Source of the DNA: Mycolicibacter senuensis
GTDB taxonomy: Bacteria; Actinomycetota; Actinomycetes; Mycobacteriales; Mycobacteriaceae
Direction: 5' to 3'
DNA length: 57,747 nt
Assembly (NCBI RefSeq): GCF_002101885.1
Contig: NZ_LQPS01000010.1
Location: forward strand, 1 to 57,747
Shown: one piece after another, positions 37,531-45,863 of the stretch
How the letters are laid out: the number at the start of each line of letters is the position of its first letter
Position numbering within the stretch: the first letter of the stretch is position 1
The notes under the pieces: generated by a model
The model's input: only the letters and a program-made list of their open reading frames with translations
Told to the model about the DNA's origin: nothing
Databases searched by the model: none
Made by a program: the position numbers and the translations under genes

Positions 37531-38232
37531 CTACGCCAGGCCCAGTTCGCGCATCCGCTCGTCATGGGTGTGCTGGATGCGGTCGAAGAACCCGGCCAGG
37601 TGCGCCAGCCCGGCCGCTCCGGCGACCACCAGGTCGACGAGTTCGTCGTGGTCGGCCAACACGTACTGGGCCTGGGTGATGGCCTCCCCGAGCAGCCGGC
37701 GCGACCACAACGCCAGCCGGCTGCGCTGTTTGGCGCTGGAGGTCACCGCACCCCGCACCTCGTTGACGACGAACTGGGAGTGCTTGGTCTCGGCCAGCAC
37801 CGCGCGCACCACGTCGGCCACCTCGTCGGGGAGGCCGTGGGCGATCTGCAGGTAGAAGTCGGCGGCCATCGCGTCACCGACATAGGTCTTGACCAGTGCC
37901 TCCAGCCAGGTGCTGGGCATCGTCAGCCGATGGTAATTGTCAAGGGCGGTGGCGTATTTCGACATCGCCTCCACCACGTCGACACCGCGTGCGTCGAGTG
38001 CTTGCCGCAGCAATTCGAAGTGGCCCATCTCCGCAGCGGCCATCGCGGCCATCGAGATCCGGCCGCGCAGATCGGGCGCCATGCGGGCTTCGTCGGTGAG
38101 CCGGTAGAACGCCGCCACCTCGCCGTAGGCCAGCACGGCGAAAAGCTCGTTGACGCCGGGATGATCGGCGGACAGTCGCGGTGGGGAAGGCTGCGCTTCG
38201 GCGTCGGTCGAGGGAACCGAATTCATCACCAC
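37531..38232 (-). CDS. Ferritin-like fold protein (Rv3210c type)
   Basis: A 233-residue helical protein with residues suited to a di-iron four-helix bundle: E in AYGEVAAFYRL, E-x2-H in AAEMGHFELL, D in YVGDAMAADF and E-x2-H in LAETKHSQFV. This is the layout of ferritin-like/MiaE-type domains. The actual chemistry is unknown. ATG 38232 gives a 25-residue proline-rich leader; ATG two codons later is also possible. It is divergent from the RNA helicase gene, with a 247-base shared control region. Confidence 0.82.
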   Translation of the reverse strand: MVMNSVPSTDAEAQPSPPRLSADHPGVNELFAVLAYGEVAAFYRLTDEARMAPDLRGRISMAAMAAAEMGHFELLRQALDARGVDVVEAMSKYATALDNYHRLTMPSTWLEALVKTYVGDAMAADFYLQIAHGLPDEVADVVRAVLAETKHSQFVVNEVRGAVTSSAKQRSRLALWSRRLLGEAITQAQYVLADHDELVDLVVAGAAGLAHLAGFFDRIQHTHDERMRELGLA

Positions 38233-38479
38233 ACTGTAGGCGTTCCGCGGCGGTGCACCGATGCCCGGCCCGACCAGGTAGTATGACAGCCGGGCAGTGC
38301 CTATTCGGCGCTCCCGCGCAATGTGCGTACACGCGGTTGGCCCGCCTCCTCGGCGAGTGCAGGGCCCCCGACGGTGCTCTCGATGATGGGCAAAGTATCG
38401 ACTGTCACAGCGTGTGCGCCCGGACCAGCACGCGATCGACTTTCATACCGCGCCGACTTCGAAAGGCACCTGCCAGCGC

Positions 38480-40006
38480 ATGACCCCGCTTATCTCCACC
38501 ACTCGACCCACCTCTCCGCCGACCTTCACCGAACTGGGCGTCCGCGACGAGATCGTCCGCGCTCTCGCCGAGGACGGCATCGAGCACGCCTTCGCGATCC
38601 AGGAGCTGACGTTGCCGCTGGCCCTGGCCGGCGATGACCTGATCGGTCAGGCCCGCACCGGTATGGGCAAGACCTTCGGCTTCGGCGTCCCGCTGCTGCA
38701 GCGGGTCAGCACCGGCACCGACCGGCCGCTGACCGGCATTCCGCGGGCGCTGGTGGTGGTGCCCACCCGTGAGCTGTGCATCCAGGTCTCCGGCGACCTG
38801 GCCGACGCGGCGAAATACCTGACCGCCGGGGACCGGCCGTTGTCGGTGCAGGCCATCTACGGTGGCCGGCCCTACGAGCCGCAGATCGAGGCGCTGCAGG
38901 CCGGCGCGGACGTCGTGGTGGGCACCCCGGGCCGGCTGCTCGACCTGGCCCAGCAGGGCCACCTGCAGCTGGGCGGACTCACGGTGCTGGTGCTCGACGA
39001 AGCCGACGAGATGCTGGACCTGGGCTTTCTGCCCGACATCGAGCGCATCCTGGCCCGCATCCCCGATGACCGGCAGTCGATGCTGTTCTCGGCGACCATG
39101 CCCGGCCCGATCATCACGCTGGCCCGCAGCTTCATGAACCAGCCCACCCACATCCGCGCCGAGGCGCCGCACTCCTCGGCGGTGCACGACGCCACCGAGC
39201 AGTTCGTCTACCGGGCCCACGCGCTGGACAAGGCCGAGCTGGTCGCCCGGGTGCTGCAGGCCCGCGGCCGGGGCGCCACGATGATCTTCACCCGCACCAA
39301 GCGGACGGCGCAGAAGGTCGCCGACGATCTCGGTGAGCGCGGGTTCAAGGTCGGCGCGGTACACGGTGACCTCAACCAGGTGGCCCGCGAGAAGGCCCTC
39401 AAGGCGTTCCGCACCGGCGACATCGACGTGCTGGTCGCCACCGACGTGGCGGCCCGCGGCATCGACATCGACGATGTCACCCACGTCATCAACTACCAGT
39501 GCCCCGACGACGAGAAGACCTACGTGCACCGCATCGGCCGCACCGGCCGCGCCGGCAAGACCGGGGTGGCGGTCACGCTGGTCGACTGGGACGAGCTGGC
39601 CCGCTGGACGATGATCGACAAGGCGCTGAGCCTGCAGTGCCCGGACCCGGCGGAGACCTACTCCAGCTCACCGCATCTGTTCACCGAGCTGAACATCCCC
39701 ACCGACGCCAGCGGCACCATCGGCCAGGCGCGCCGGTCACCGGCCAAGCGGGCCGAGGGCGGCGACCGTGAGCGCCGCGAGAGCTCGGCCGACCGGCAGC
39801 GGGCGCCCCGCAACCCCGACCGGTCCCGGCGGCGTACCCGCGGCGGCCAGGCATCCGGCGGGGACACTTCGGCTCCGGCCTCCCGGACCGGTGAGCCCGG
39901 CGAGACCAGAACCGCCGGTTCCTCCGACGACAACGGCCAGGCCGCACCGCGCCGCCGCCGTCGCCGGCGGCCGAGCAAGGCCGCGGCCGCGGCGAACGGC
40001 AACTGA
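38480..40006 (+). CDS. DEAD-box ATP-dependent RNA helicase (RhlE type)
   Basis: A 508-residue helicase with Q motif (HAFAIQELTLP), ARTGMGKT, VLDEADEM, SAT and HRIGRTGRAG, in the order of DEAD-box proteins. A 90-residue basic, arginine-rich tail ends PSKAAAAANGN and probably binds RNA. It matches Rv3211. ATG 38480 is the start after GAAAGG; the open frame upstream is not supported. DEAD-box proteins of this group help ribosome assembly and cold adaptation. A long leader (about 240 bases to the divergent gene) is typical for such genes, which are often regulated at the RNA level. Confidence 0.92.
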   Translation: MTPLISTTRPTSPPTFTELGVRDEIVRALAEDGIEHAFAIQELTLPLALAGDDLIGQARTGMGKTFGFGVPLLQRVSTGTDRPLTGIPRALVVVPTRELCIQVSGDLADAAKYLTAGDRPLSVQAIYGGRPYEPQIEALQAGADVVVGTPGRLLDLAQQGHLQLGGLTVLVLDEADEMLDLGFLPDIERILARIPDDRQSMLFSATMPGPIITLARSFMNQPTHIRAEAPHSSAVHDATEQFVYRAHALDKAELVARVLQARGRGATMIFTRTKRTAQKVADDLGERGFKVGAVHGDLNQVAREKALKAFRTGDIDVLVATDVAARGIDIDDVTHVINYQCPDDEKTYVHRIGRTGRAGKTGVAVTLVDWDELARWTMIDKALSLQCPDPAETYSSSPHLFTELNIPTDASGTIGQARRSPAKRAEGGDRERRESSADRQRAPRNPDRSRRRTRGGQASGGDTSAPASRTGEPGETRTAGSSDDNGQAAPRRRRRRRPSKAAAAANGN

Positions 40007-40021
40007 GCCGGCCGCACTGAG

Positions 40022-41257
40022 ATGGTGCGACCGGAGCGCCGCACCGCCGGCGATGTGCTGGCCGCGGCGGTGATCGCGGTCGTGGTCGTCGCCGCCGGGG
40101 TGATCATCTGGTGGACCAGTGACGCCCGCGCGACGGTCAGCCGGCCTGCGTCGGATGAAGCGACCACTCCGCAGTCGGCCGCCATGGTGCCAGCCGCCCT
40201 GAACCAACTGTGGACGGCGGCCAGCCCGGTCACCCGGGCCCCGGTGATGGTCTCCGGCACGGTGATCACCGGCGAGGGGCCGCAGCTGACCGGCCGCGAC
40301 CCGGCCACCGGCGAGCAACGCTGGAGCTATGCCCGCGACGTCGACCTGTGCGGCGTGTCGTGGATCTACCGCTATGCCGTCGCGGTGTACCCCGACTCCC
40401 GCGGCTGCGGCCAGGTCAGCACCGTCATCGCCGGGACCGGCCGGCGAGGACCGGCCCGGACCAGTTACGCCGACCGCAGCGTGATCGTCACCTCCGAGGG
40501 AAGCTCGGTGCTCTCGGCCGGCAGCACCCGGCTGGAACTGTGGCGCTCGGACCTGGTCCGGGTGCTGTCCTACGGGGAGATCGACGCCCGGGTGAAGCCG
40601 ACGGCCCGCGGCCGCGGCCAGGGCTGCACGCTGGTGTCGGCGGCGGCGGCCTCCTCGGCGGTCTCGGTGCTCGAGGCCTGCCCCGGGCAGGTCGATCTGC
40701 AGTTGACGCTGTTGCGCGCCGGCAAGGAAGAAGACGAACCGGAGACCCAGCATGTCCCGCAGCCGGGCGTGGCCGCCGATTCCGGCGCCCGGGTGCTCAC
40801 GGTGACCGACTCCGACTCCGGCGTCAACACCGCGGTCTATCTGCCCGCCCCGCAGCCGCGTGTCGAAGTGGTCGACCAGACCGGCACCACCATCGCCAAG
40901 ACGATGCTGCCGGCAAAGCCCAGCGCCGCCAGCGCCGCCGTGTCGGTGTCGCGGCCCACCGGGCTGGTCTGCTGGTGGACCGGCGATGCGGTGATGGTGT
41001 TCGACTCGGGAACCCTCACCTATCGCTACACCGTCCCGGCGGCCGGTGCCGCGGTTCCGTTGGGGCCGGCGGCGATGATGGCCGACCGTCTGCTGATCCC
41101 GGTGATCGGCGGGGTCGGCGTCTTCAACCAGCGCACCGGCGCCGCCGAACGTGTCATCCCGGTCAGCCGCCCCGCCGGGGTGACGACGGTGTTCCCGGCG
41201 GTGTCGGGTCCGACGGTGCTGGAGCAGCGCGGCGACACTGTGGTCGCGCTGGGCTGA
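40022..41257 (+). CDS. Membrane-anchored beta-propeller-like protein (Rv3212 type)
   Basis: A 411-residue protein with an N-terminal membrane helix (about residues 12-31) and an exported domain. The domain has repeated W/Y-rich strand motifs such as LTGRDPATGEQRWSY, resembling PQQ-like beta-propeller blades, and several cysteines (C-G-V-S, C-G-Q-V, C-T-L, C-P-G) that may pair. It follows the helicase by 15 bases and may be co-transcribed. I know it only as the conserved neighbour Rv3212; function is unknown. Confidence 0.75.
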   Translation: MVRPERRTAGDVLAAAVIAVVVVAAGVIIWWTSDARATVSRPASDEATTPQSAAMVPAALNQLWTAASPVTRAPVMVSGTVITGEGPQLTGRDPATGEQRWSYARDVDLCGVSWIYRYAVAVYPDSRGCGQVSTVIAGTGRRGPARTSYADRSVIVTSEGSSVLSAGSTRLELWRSDLVRVLSYGEIDARVKPTARGRGQGCTLVSAAAASSAVSVLEACPGQVDLQLTLLRAGKEEDEPETQHVPQPGVAADSGARVLTVTDSDSGVNTAVYLPAPQPRVEVVDQTGTTIAKTMLPAKPSAASAAVSVSRPTGLVCWWTGDAVMVFDSGTLTYRYTVPAAGAAVPLGPAAMMADRLLIPVIGGVGVFNQRTGAAERVIPVSRPAGVTTVFPAVSGPTVLEQRGDTVVALG

Positions 41258-41293
41258 ACCGCGCACCGGCGCGCTCGCCGCAAGGGGGCGCGG

Positions 41294-42115
41294 CTAGACC
41301 TCCGGGGTGAAGGTGGGCAGCGCCTTGCCGTTCTTCCAGTACTTGAGCAGCGCTTCGGCCAGCTCCCGATAGGCTTGGGCGCCTTTGTTCTTGCGGGCCG
41401 CGATCACCGACGCGCCCGACGCGCTGGCCTCGGCGAAGCGCACGGTGCGCGGGATCGGCGGAGCCAGAACCGCCAGGTCGTAGCGGTCGGCGATGTCGAG
41501 CAACACGTCGCGGCTGTGGGTGGTGCGCGAGTCGTACAGCGTGGGCAACGCGCCGAGCAGGCGCAGTTTCGGGTTGGTGATCTGCTGGACGTCGTCGACG
41601 GTGCGCAGGAACTGGCCGACACCGCGATGGGCCAGGGTCTCGCACTGCAACGGCACGATCACCTCGCCGGCCGCGGTGAGCCCGTTGAGGGTGAGCACCC
41701 CCAGCGAGGGCGGGCAGTCGATGACGGCGACGTCGAACTGGGCGTCGAACTCGCCGTCCAGCTTGGCCAGCGCCCGCTGCAGGGCGTACTCGCGGCCGGC
41801 CCGCATCAACAGCATCGCCTCGGCGCCGGCCAGGTCGATGTTGGCCGGAAGCAACGTCATACCCTCGTCGGTCGACACCAGCGCGGTGTTGGGCTCCACC
41901 TCACCGAGCAGCACCTCGTGCACCGACACCGGCAGCTTGTCGGGGTCGTGTCCCAGGGAGAAGGTCAGACAGCCCTGCGGATCGAGGTCGACCAGCAGCA
42001 CCCGCCGGCCCAGTTCTGTCATCGCCGCGCCCAGCGACGCCACCGTCGTGGTCTTGGCCACGCCGCCCTTCTGGTTGGCAACCGCCAAGATTCGCATGCC
42101 CGTCACACAGGCCAT
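41294..42115 (-). CDS. ParA-like ATPase (Rv3213c type)
   Basis: A 273-residue P-loop ATPase with the deviant Walker A NQKGGVAKTTT near residues 14-24, LLVDLDPQGCLTFSLG and IDCPPSLG, as in Soj/ParA proteins. No ParB gene is adjacent, so it is probably an orphan positioning ATPase rather than chromosome partition ParA. ATG 42115 (MACVTG) matches the family start as I recall it; ATG 42097 is the alternative. It is divergent from the phosphatase gene and converges on the propeller gene. Confidence 0.88.
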   Translation of the reverse strand: MACVTGMRILAVANQKGGVAKTTTVASLGAAMTELGRRVLLVDLDPQGCLTFSLGHDPDKLPVSVHEVLLGEVEPNTALVSTDEGMTLLPANIDLAGAEAMLLMRAGREYALQRALAKLDGEFDAQFDVAVIDCPPSLGVLTLNGLTAAGEVIVPLQCETLAHRGVGQFLRTVDDVQQITNPKLRLLGALPTLYDSRTTHSRDVLLDIADRYDLAVLAPPIPRTVRFAEASASGASVIAARKNKGAQAYRELAEALLKYWKNGKALPTFTPEV

Positions 42116-42185
42116 ACTGGCACGCCTTGCGGCCCGGCAGCACCAAACGCTGGTCGGTGTCCGTCGTCGGGCAGAATCGACGGGC

Positions 42186-42791
42186 GTGGGCATCGAGGAG
42201 CACCGACTGCTGCTACTGCGCCACGGCGAAACCGAGTGGTCGAAAAGTGGACGGCACACCGGCCGCACCGAATTGGAGCTGACCGAGACCGGCCGGCGCG
42301 AAGCGGTCGCCGCCCGCGCAATGCTGGCGAAACTGCGGTTGGACAACCCGTTCGTGGTGTGCAGCCCGCGCCGCCGCGCCCAACTGACCGCCGAACTCGC
42401 CGGGCTGCACGTCGACGAAGTCTCCGACGACCTCGCCGAATGGGACTACGGCCGCTATGAAGGCCTTACCACCGCGCAGATCAGGGAATCCGAATCGGAC
42501 TGGCTGGTCTGGACGCACGGCAGTGCGGGGGGCGAGTCGGTGGCACAGGTCAGCGATCGCGCCGACCGGGCGGTCGCGGCGGCATTGCGACTGCTGGTCT
42601 CACGCGATGTGGTGTTCGTCGGTCACGGTCATTTCTCCCGGGCGGTGATCACCCGCTGGCTCGAGCTGCCGCTGGCCGACGGTGCGCGCTTCGGTATGAC
42701 CGCGGCCTCGCTCGCGGTCTGCGGCTTCGAGCACGGGGTGCGCCAGCTCACCGCCCTCGGGCTGACTGGTCCGAAGGCCGCGGGGCTTTGA
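42186..42791 (+). CDS. Histidine phosphatase family protein (Rv3214 type)
   Basis: A 201-residue phosphoglycerate-mutase-superfamily protein with LLLRHGETEW (phosphohistidine His), two arginines in SPRRRAQ, EWDYGRYEG and the second histidine in VGHGHF. It corresponds to Rv3214 (Gpm2/EntD), which acts as a phosphatase rather than a mutase. GTG 42186 fits the family N-terminus VGIEEHRL. The stop overlaps the entC start by four bases, so the two are coupled. Confidence 0.9.
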   Translation: MGIEEHRLLLLRHGETEWSKSGRHTGRTELELTETGRREAVAARAMLAKLRLDNPFVVCSPRRRAQLTAELAGLHVDEVSDDLAEWDYGRYEGLTTAQIRESESDWLVWTHGSAGGESVAQVSDRADRAVAAALRLLVSRDVVFVGHGHFSRAVITRWLELPLADGARFGMTAASLAVCGFEHGVRQLTALGLTGPKAAGL

Positions 42792-43903
42792 CGGCACCGG
42801 CATTCGTCCTGTCCGGACCGGCCGGGACGCTGGTGGCCGACGGGATGGCCGCCGGCTTCTGCGATGTGGGTGCCGCGCGGGCCGCGCTGACCTCCGGCGA
42901 GGCGCCGATCGTGGTGGGCGCGTTGCCATTCCGGCCGGGCGCCGCCGCCGCTCTGTTCGTGCCCGACCGGGTGCGCCACGACCAGACGCTGCCGGCCGGG
43001 CCCGCGGCGGCACTGCCCGCGGTGCGTATCGCCGCGCAGCTGCCCGGCCCCGACGAGCACCGCGACCGGATTCGCCGTGCCCTGCAAGAGTTGACCGCAG
43101 CAAACGGTGTCCTACGCAAAGTGGTGTTGGCCCGCAGTCTGCGGCTGGCCGCCGACGCGCCGTTGCACCCGGACGCGGTGCTGCGCCGATTGGCCGCCGC
43201 CGACCCGAGCGGCTACGGCTATCTGGTCGACCTGAGCACCGCCGGGGACGCCTATGCCGGGGCTGTTCTGGTGGGCGCCAGCCCCGAGTTGCTGGTGGCC
43301 CGCGACGGCGACCGGATCACCTGCCGGCCGTTCGCCGGCTCGGCGCCGCGCTCCCCCGACCCGGCCGTCGACGCCGCCAACGCGGCCGCATTGGCCGATT
43401 CCGGCAAGAACCGCCATGAACACCAACTGGTCGTCGACCAGTTGCGTACCGCACTCGAGCCGCTGTGCAGCGAACTTGACATCGCAGGAGAGCCACGGCT
43501 GACCGGAACCGCCGCGGTCTGGCATCTGAACACCCCGATCACCGGTCGGCTCCGCGACACCGCCACCACCGCACTGGATTTGGCGTTGGCACTGCATCCC
43601 ACCGCGGCGGTCGGCGGGGTTCCGACGGCGGCCGCGATCGATCTCATCGCAGAGCTGGAGGGCGAACGCGGCTTCTACGCCGGCGCGGTCGGCTGGTGCG
43701 ACGCGAACGGTGACGGCCGGTGGGTGGTGTCGATCCGCTGCGCACAACTGTCCGCCGACCGGCGGTCCGCACTGGCGCATGCCGGCGGCGGGATCGTCGC
43801 GGGATCGAACCCCGATGATGAACTGGCCGAAACGGTGACGAAGTTCAGCACTATCCTGTCGGCGCTGGGCGTTGCGCCGCCCAGCGCAGCGCGGCGGGGC
43901 TGA
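42788..43903 (+). CDS. entC: Isochorismate synthase
   Basis: A 371-residue chorismate-utilising enzyme starting at TTG 42788. Family motifs include KVVLARSLRL, GASPELL, RPFAGSAPR, LHPTAAVGGVPT and RGFYAGAVGWCDANG. It converts chorismate to isochorismate, feeding menaquinone or siderophore synthesis; the Rv3215 equivalent is annotated entC. No iron-box operator is visible upstream because the start lies inside the preceding gene. The 3' end overlaps the converging membrane protein gene by 53 bases. The acetyltransferase-like gene that follows entC in M. tuberculosis is absent. Confidence 0.9.
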   Translation: MTAPAFVLSGPAGTLVADGMAAGFCDVGAARAALTSGEAPIVVGALPFRPGAAAALFVPDRVRHDQTLPAGPAAALPAVRIAAQLPGPDEHRDRIRRALQELTAANGVLRKVVLARSLRLAADAPLHPDAVLRRLAAADPSGYGYLVDLSTAGDAYAGAVLVGASPELLVARDGDRITCRPFAGSAPRSPDPAVDAANAAALADSGKNRHEHQLVVDQLRTALEPLCSELDIAGEPRLTGTAAVWHLNTPITGRLRDTATTALDLALALHPTAAVGGVPTAAAIDLIAELEGERGFYAGAVGWCDANGDGRWVVSIRCAQLSADRRSALAHAGGGIVAGSNPDDELAETVTKFSTILSALGVAPPSAARRG

Positions 43904-44255
43904 ACAGCGCCGCCAGCACCGCCGCCGCGGCGATGCCGACCATCGCGCCGTAACCCCACCGGTGTGAGCCGACTCCCATGTACCAGGCCACCGGAAGCAG
44001 CGACAGGTTGGCGAACACCGCGACGCCGCGTCCGACCCGCCGGCCCCGCCGCAACGCCCAGCCGGCGGCCAGCACCGCGGCGCCGATAAGCGCGAACCAC
44101 GCCGCGGTGCCGTACCCGCTGGCCATCCGCTGATCGACGCCGGCCACCGCCCGCACCACCAGCACCACGGCGACAACCAGAAAGGCCGCGCCCTGCACCG
44201 CGACGATCAGGCCCGCAGCGCGCACGGCGCGGGGTGGGTCGGCGACGGCGTTCAC
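43851..44255 (-). CDS. Small four-helix membrane protein (Rv3217c type)
   Basis: A 134-residue protein with four hydrophobic segments (about residues 12-32, 50-66, 80-96 and 104-122) and an arginine patch RRGRRVGRG between the second and third. It is in the place of Rv3217c. No catalytic motif is seen. Its last 53 bases run antisense to the end of entC. Function unknown. Confidence 0.8.
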   Translation of the reverse strand: MNAVADPPRAVRAAGLIVAVQGAAFLVVAVVLVVRAVAGVDQRMASGYGTAAWFALIGAAVLAAGWALRRGRRVGRGVAVFANLSLLPVAWYMGVGSHRWGYGAMVGIAAAAVLAALFSPAALRWAAQRPAPTG

Positions 44256-44310
44256 GTCGCCAGCCTAGCCACCCCGCAGTAGGCGCCGGATGCCCATAGA
44301 CTGATATCCC

Positions 44311-45276
44311 GTGCGTGCCGTGCTGATCGTCAATCCCAATGCCACCTCGACGACCCCGGCCGGCCGTGACCTGCTGGCCCACGCCCTCAAGAGCCGGCTC
44401 GAGCTGAGCGTGGTGCACACCGATTACCGCGGTCACGCCATCGAGATCAGCCAGGCCGCCGCCCGCGACGGGATCGACCTGGTCATCGCGCACGGCGGCG
44501 ACGGAACCGTGCACGGCGTGGTCAACGGGTTGCTCGGGGCGCCCGGTTCGGCGCCGCCGAAACACCTGCCCGCGGTGGCGGTGGTGCCGGGCGGCTCGGC
44601 GAACGTCTTCGCACGCTCGCTGGGGATCGCCGGCGACCCGACCGTCGCCACCAACCAGCTGATCGGGTTGCTCAACGGGCCCGGCGGCCAACCGAGTTGG
44701 CGTCGGATCGGACTCATCGACTGCGGTGAGCGGTGGTCGGTGCTCAACGCCGGCATGGGTGTCGACGGCGAAGTGGTGGCCGCCGTCGAAGCCGAACGTG
44801 AGAAGGGGCACGCCGTCACCCCGCTGCGCTATGTCCGCGCCGCGGTGCCCGCCGTGCTGGCCACCACCCGCCGCGCCCCGACGCTGACGCTGCAACTGGG
44901 CGGGGCTGCGCCGGTCGCCGGTGTGCACTTCGTGTTCATCTCGAACTGCGCTCCGTGGACCTACGCCGATGAGCGGTGTGTGTGGACCAATCCGGACACC
45001 ACGTTCGAGGGCGGCATGGGGGTGTTCGCCACCACCAGCATGAAGGTGCTGCCCACCTTGCGACTGGTCCGCCAGATGCTGTCGAAGCGGCCGAAACTGC
45101 GCGCCAAGCAACTCATCCGCGACGACGACGTGCCCGCGCTGCGGGTCGACGCCGGCGACACACCGATCGCCACTCAGATCGATGGCGAATACCTCGGATT
45201 GCGAAGTGAGATGACGTTCCGTGCGGTTCCCGACGCCCTGAACGTCGTCGCTCCGGCACGAAAAAATCCTGGTTGA
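44311..45276 (+). CDS. Diacylglycerol/lipid kinase family protein (Rv3218 type)
   Basis: A 321-residue protein with the DAGK/sphingosine-kinase signature: VNPNAT at residues 7-12, HGGDGTVHGVVNG around 61-73 and PGGSANVFARSLG around 97-109, plus a second beta-sandwich domain ending in QIDGEYLG. It should phosphorylate a lipid headgroup such as diacylglycerol. GTG 44311 is the start, 55 bases from the divergent membrane protein gene. It is followed by the whiB1 control region. Confidence 0.88.
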   Translation: MRAVLIVNPNATSTTPAGRDLLAHALKSRLELSVVHTDYRGHAIEISQAAARDGIDLVIAHGGDGTVHGVVNGLLGAPGSAPPKHLPAVAVVPGGSANVFARSLGIAGDPTVATNQLIGLLNGPGGQPSWRRIGLIDCGERWSVLNAGMGVDGEVVAAVEAEREKGHAVTPLRYVRAAVPAVLATTRRAPTLTLQLGGAAPVAGVHFVFISNCAPWTYADERCVWTNPDTTFEGGMGVFATTSMKVLPTLRLVRQMLSKRPKLRAKQLIRDDDVPALRVDAGDTPIATQIDGEYLGLRSEMTFRAVPDALNVVAPARKNPG

Positions 45277-45371
45277 CCTGCGCAGACAGTTGCTTCATCA
45301 GTCGATGAGCACACAGTTGACCCCACTGTAGTACACGTCGGTGCCGTGACAGTCGGCAGCCCCGCGCAAGG

Positions 45372-45385
45372 GTGACGTTGGCCAC
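45372..45385 (+). promoter_or_regulatory. Candidate CRP/cAMP site upstream of whiB1
   Basis: GTGA-CGTTGG-CCAC differs from the GTGA-N6-TCAC core of mycobacterial CRP sites at one base. It lies 17 bases upstream of a TTGACA -35 element. If transcription starts near 45437, the centre is close to -58, the position of the activating CRP site described for M. tuberculosis whiB1. Confidence 0.6.
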
Positions 45386-45401
45386 GTGATAACGCATACT
45401 C

Positions 45402-45430
45402 TTGACATCTGTCGAAGCTGTGAAACGATC
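45402..45430 (+). promoter_or_regulatory. whiB1 promoter
   Basis: TTGACA at 45402-45407 is a perfect -35 hexamer; a weak -10 (AACGAT or ACGATC, 45424-45430) lies 16-17 bases on. It leaves an untranslated leader of about 100 bases before whiB1. The weak -10 fits a promoter that needs an activator such as CRP. Confidence 0.55.
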
Positions 45431-45534
45431 AAGCGATCGGATGCAAGCCGTAATCATTTCTTGCGCCGCTTATAACAGTCGAAAAGCAAAGAGTTGCGCG
45501 CCGCGCTGCGCTCAGAGTGAGGAGTTGGAGACCT

Positions 45535-45789
45535 ATGGATTGGCGCCACAAGGCGGTCTGTCGCGACGAGGATCCGGAGCTGTTCTTCCCGGTGGGAAAC
45601 AGCGGGCCGGCGCTCGCTCAGATCGCTTCCGCTAAGCAGGTCTGCACCCGGTGCCCGGTGGTCACCGAGTGCCTTACCTGGGCGCTGGAGACCGGCCAGG
45701 ACGCCGGTGTGTGGGGCGGAATGAGCGAGGACGAGCGGCGGGCGCTCAAGCGCCGCAACGCTCGCACGCGGGCGCGCAGCGGGGTCTGA
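45535..45789 (+). CDS. whiB1: WhiB1, nitric-oxide-sensitive Wbl regulator
   Basis: An 84-residue Wbl protein with cluster cysteines C9, C37, C40 and C46, the GVWGGM turn and a basic tail RRNARTRARSGV. Length and sequence identify WhiB1 (Rv3219), whose [4Fe-4S] cluster reacts with nitric oxide and which binds SigA. ATG 45535 follows GAGGAGTTGGAG. A CRP-like site and TTGACA element lie upstream and an intrinsic terminator downstream, so it is a single-gene unit. Confidence 0.95.
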   Translation: MDWRHKAVCRDEDPELFFPVGNSGPALAQIASAKQVCTRCPVVTECLTWALETGQDAGVWGGMSEDERRALKRRNARTRARSGV

Positions 45790-45804
45790 CCCGAGCAGAC
45801 AGCG

Positions 45805-45842
45805 ACGACGCGGCTCCGACCTGGTCGGGGCCGCGTCGTTTT
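45805..45842 (+). terminator. Intrinsic terminator of whiB1
   Basis: ACGACGCGGC (45805-45814) pairs perfectly with GCCGCGTCGT (45830-45839), with an inner CCGAC/GTCGG pairing, followed by TTTT at 45839-45842. It begins 16 bases after the whiB1 stop. The opposite strand lacks a T run, so it serves whiB1 rather than pdtaS. Confidence 0.88.
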
Positions 45843-45863
45843 GCGCCGGGACCGCCCGGCGTC

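Noticed and set aside
39737..41266. 509-codon minus-strand frame opposite the helicase tail and propeller gene
   Set aside because: Crosses a gene boundary and is Gly/Arg/His-rich without motifs.
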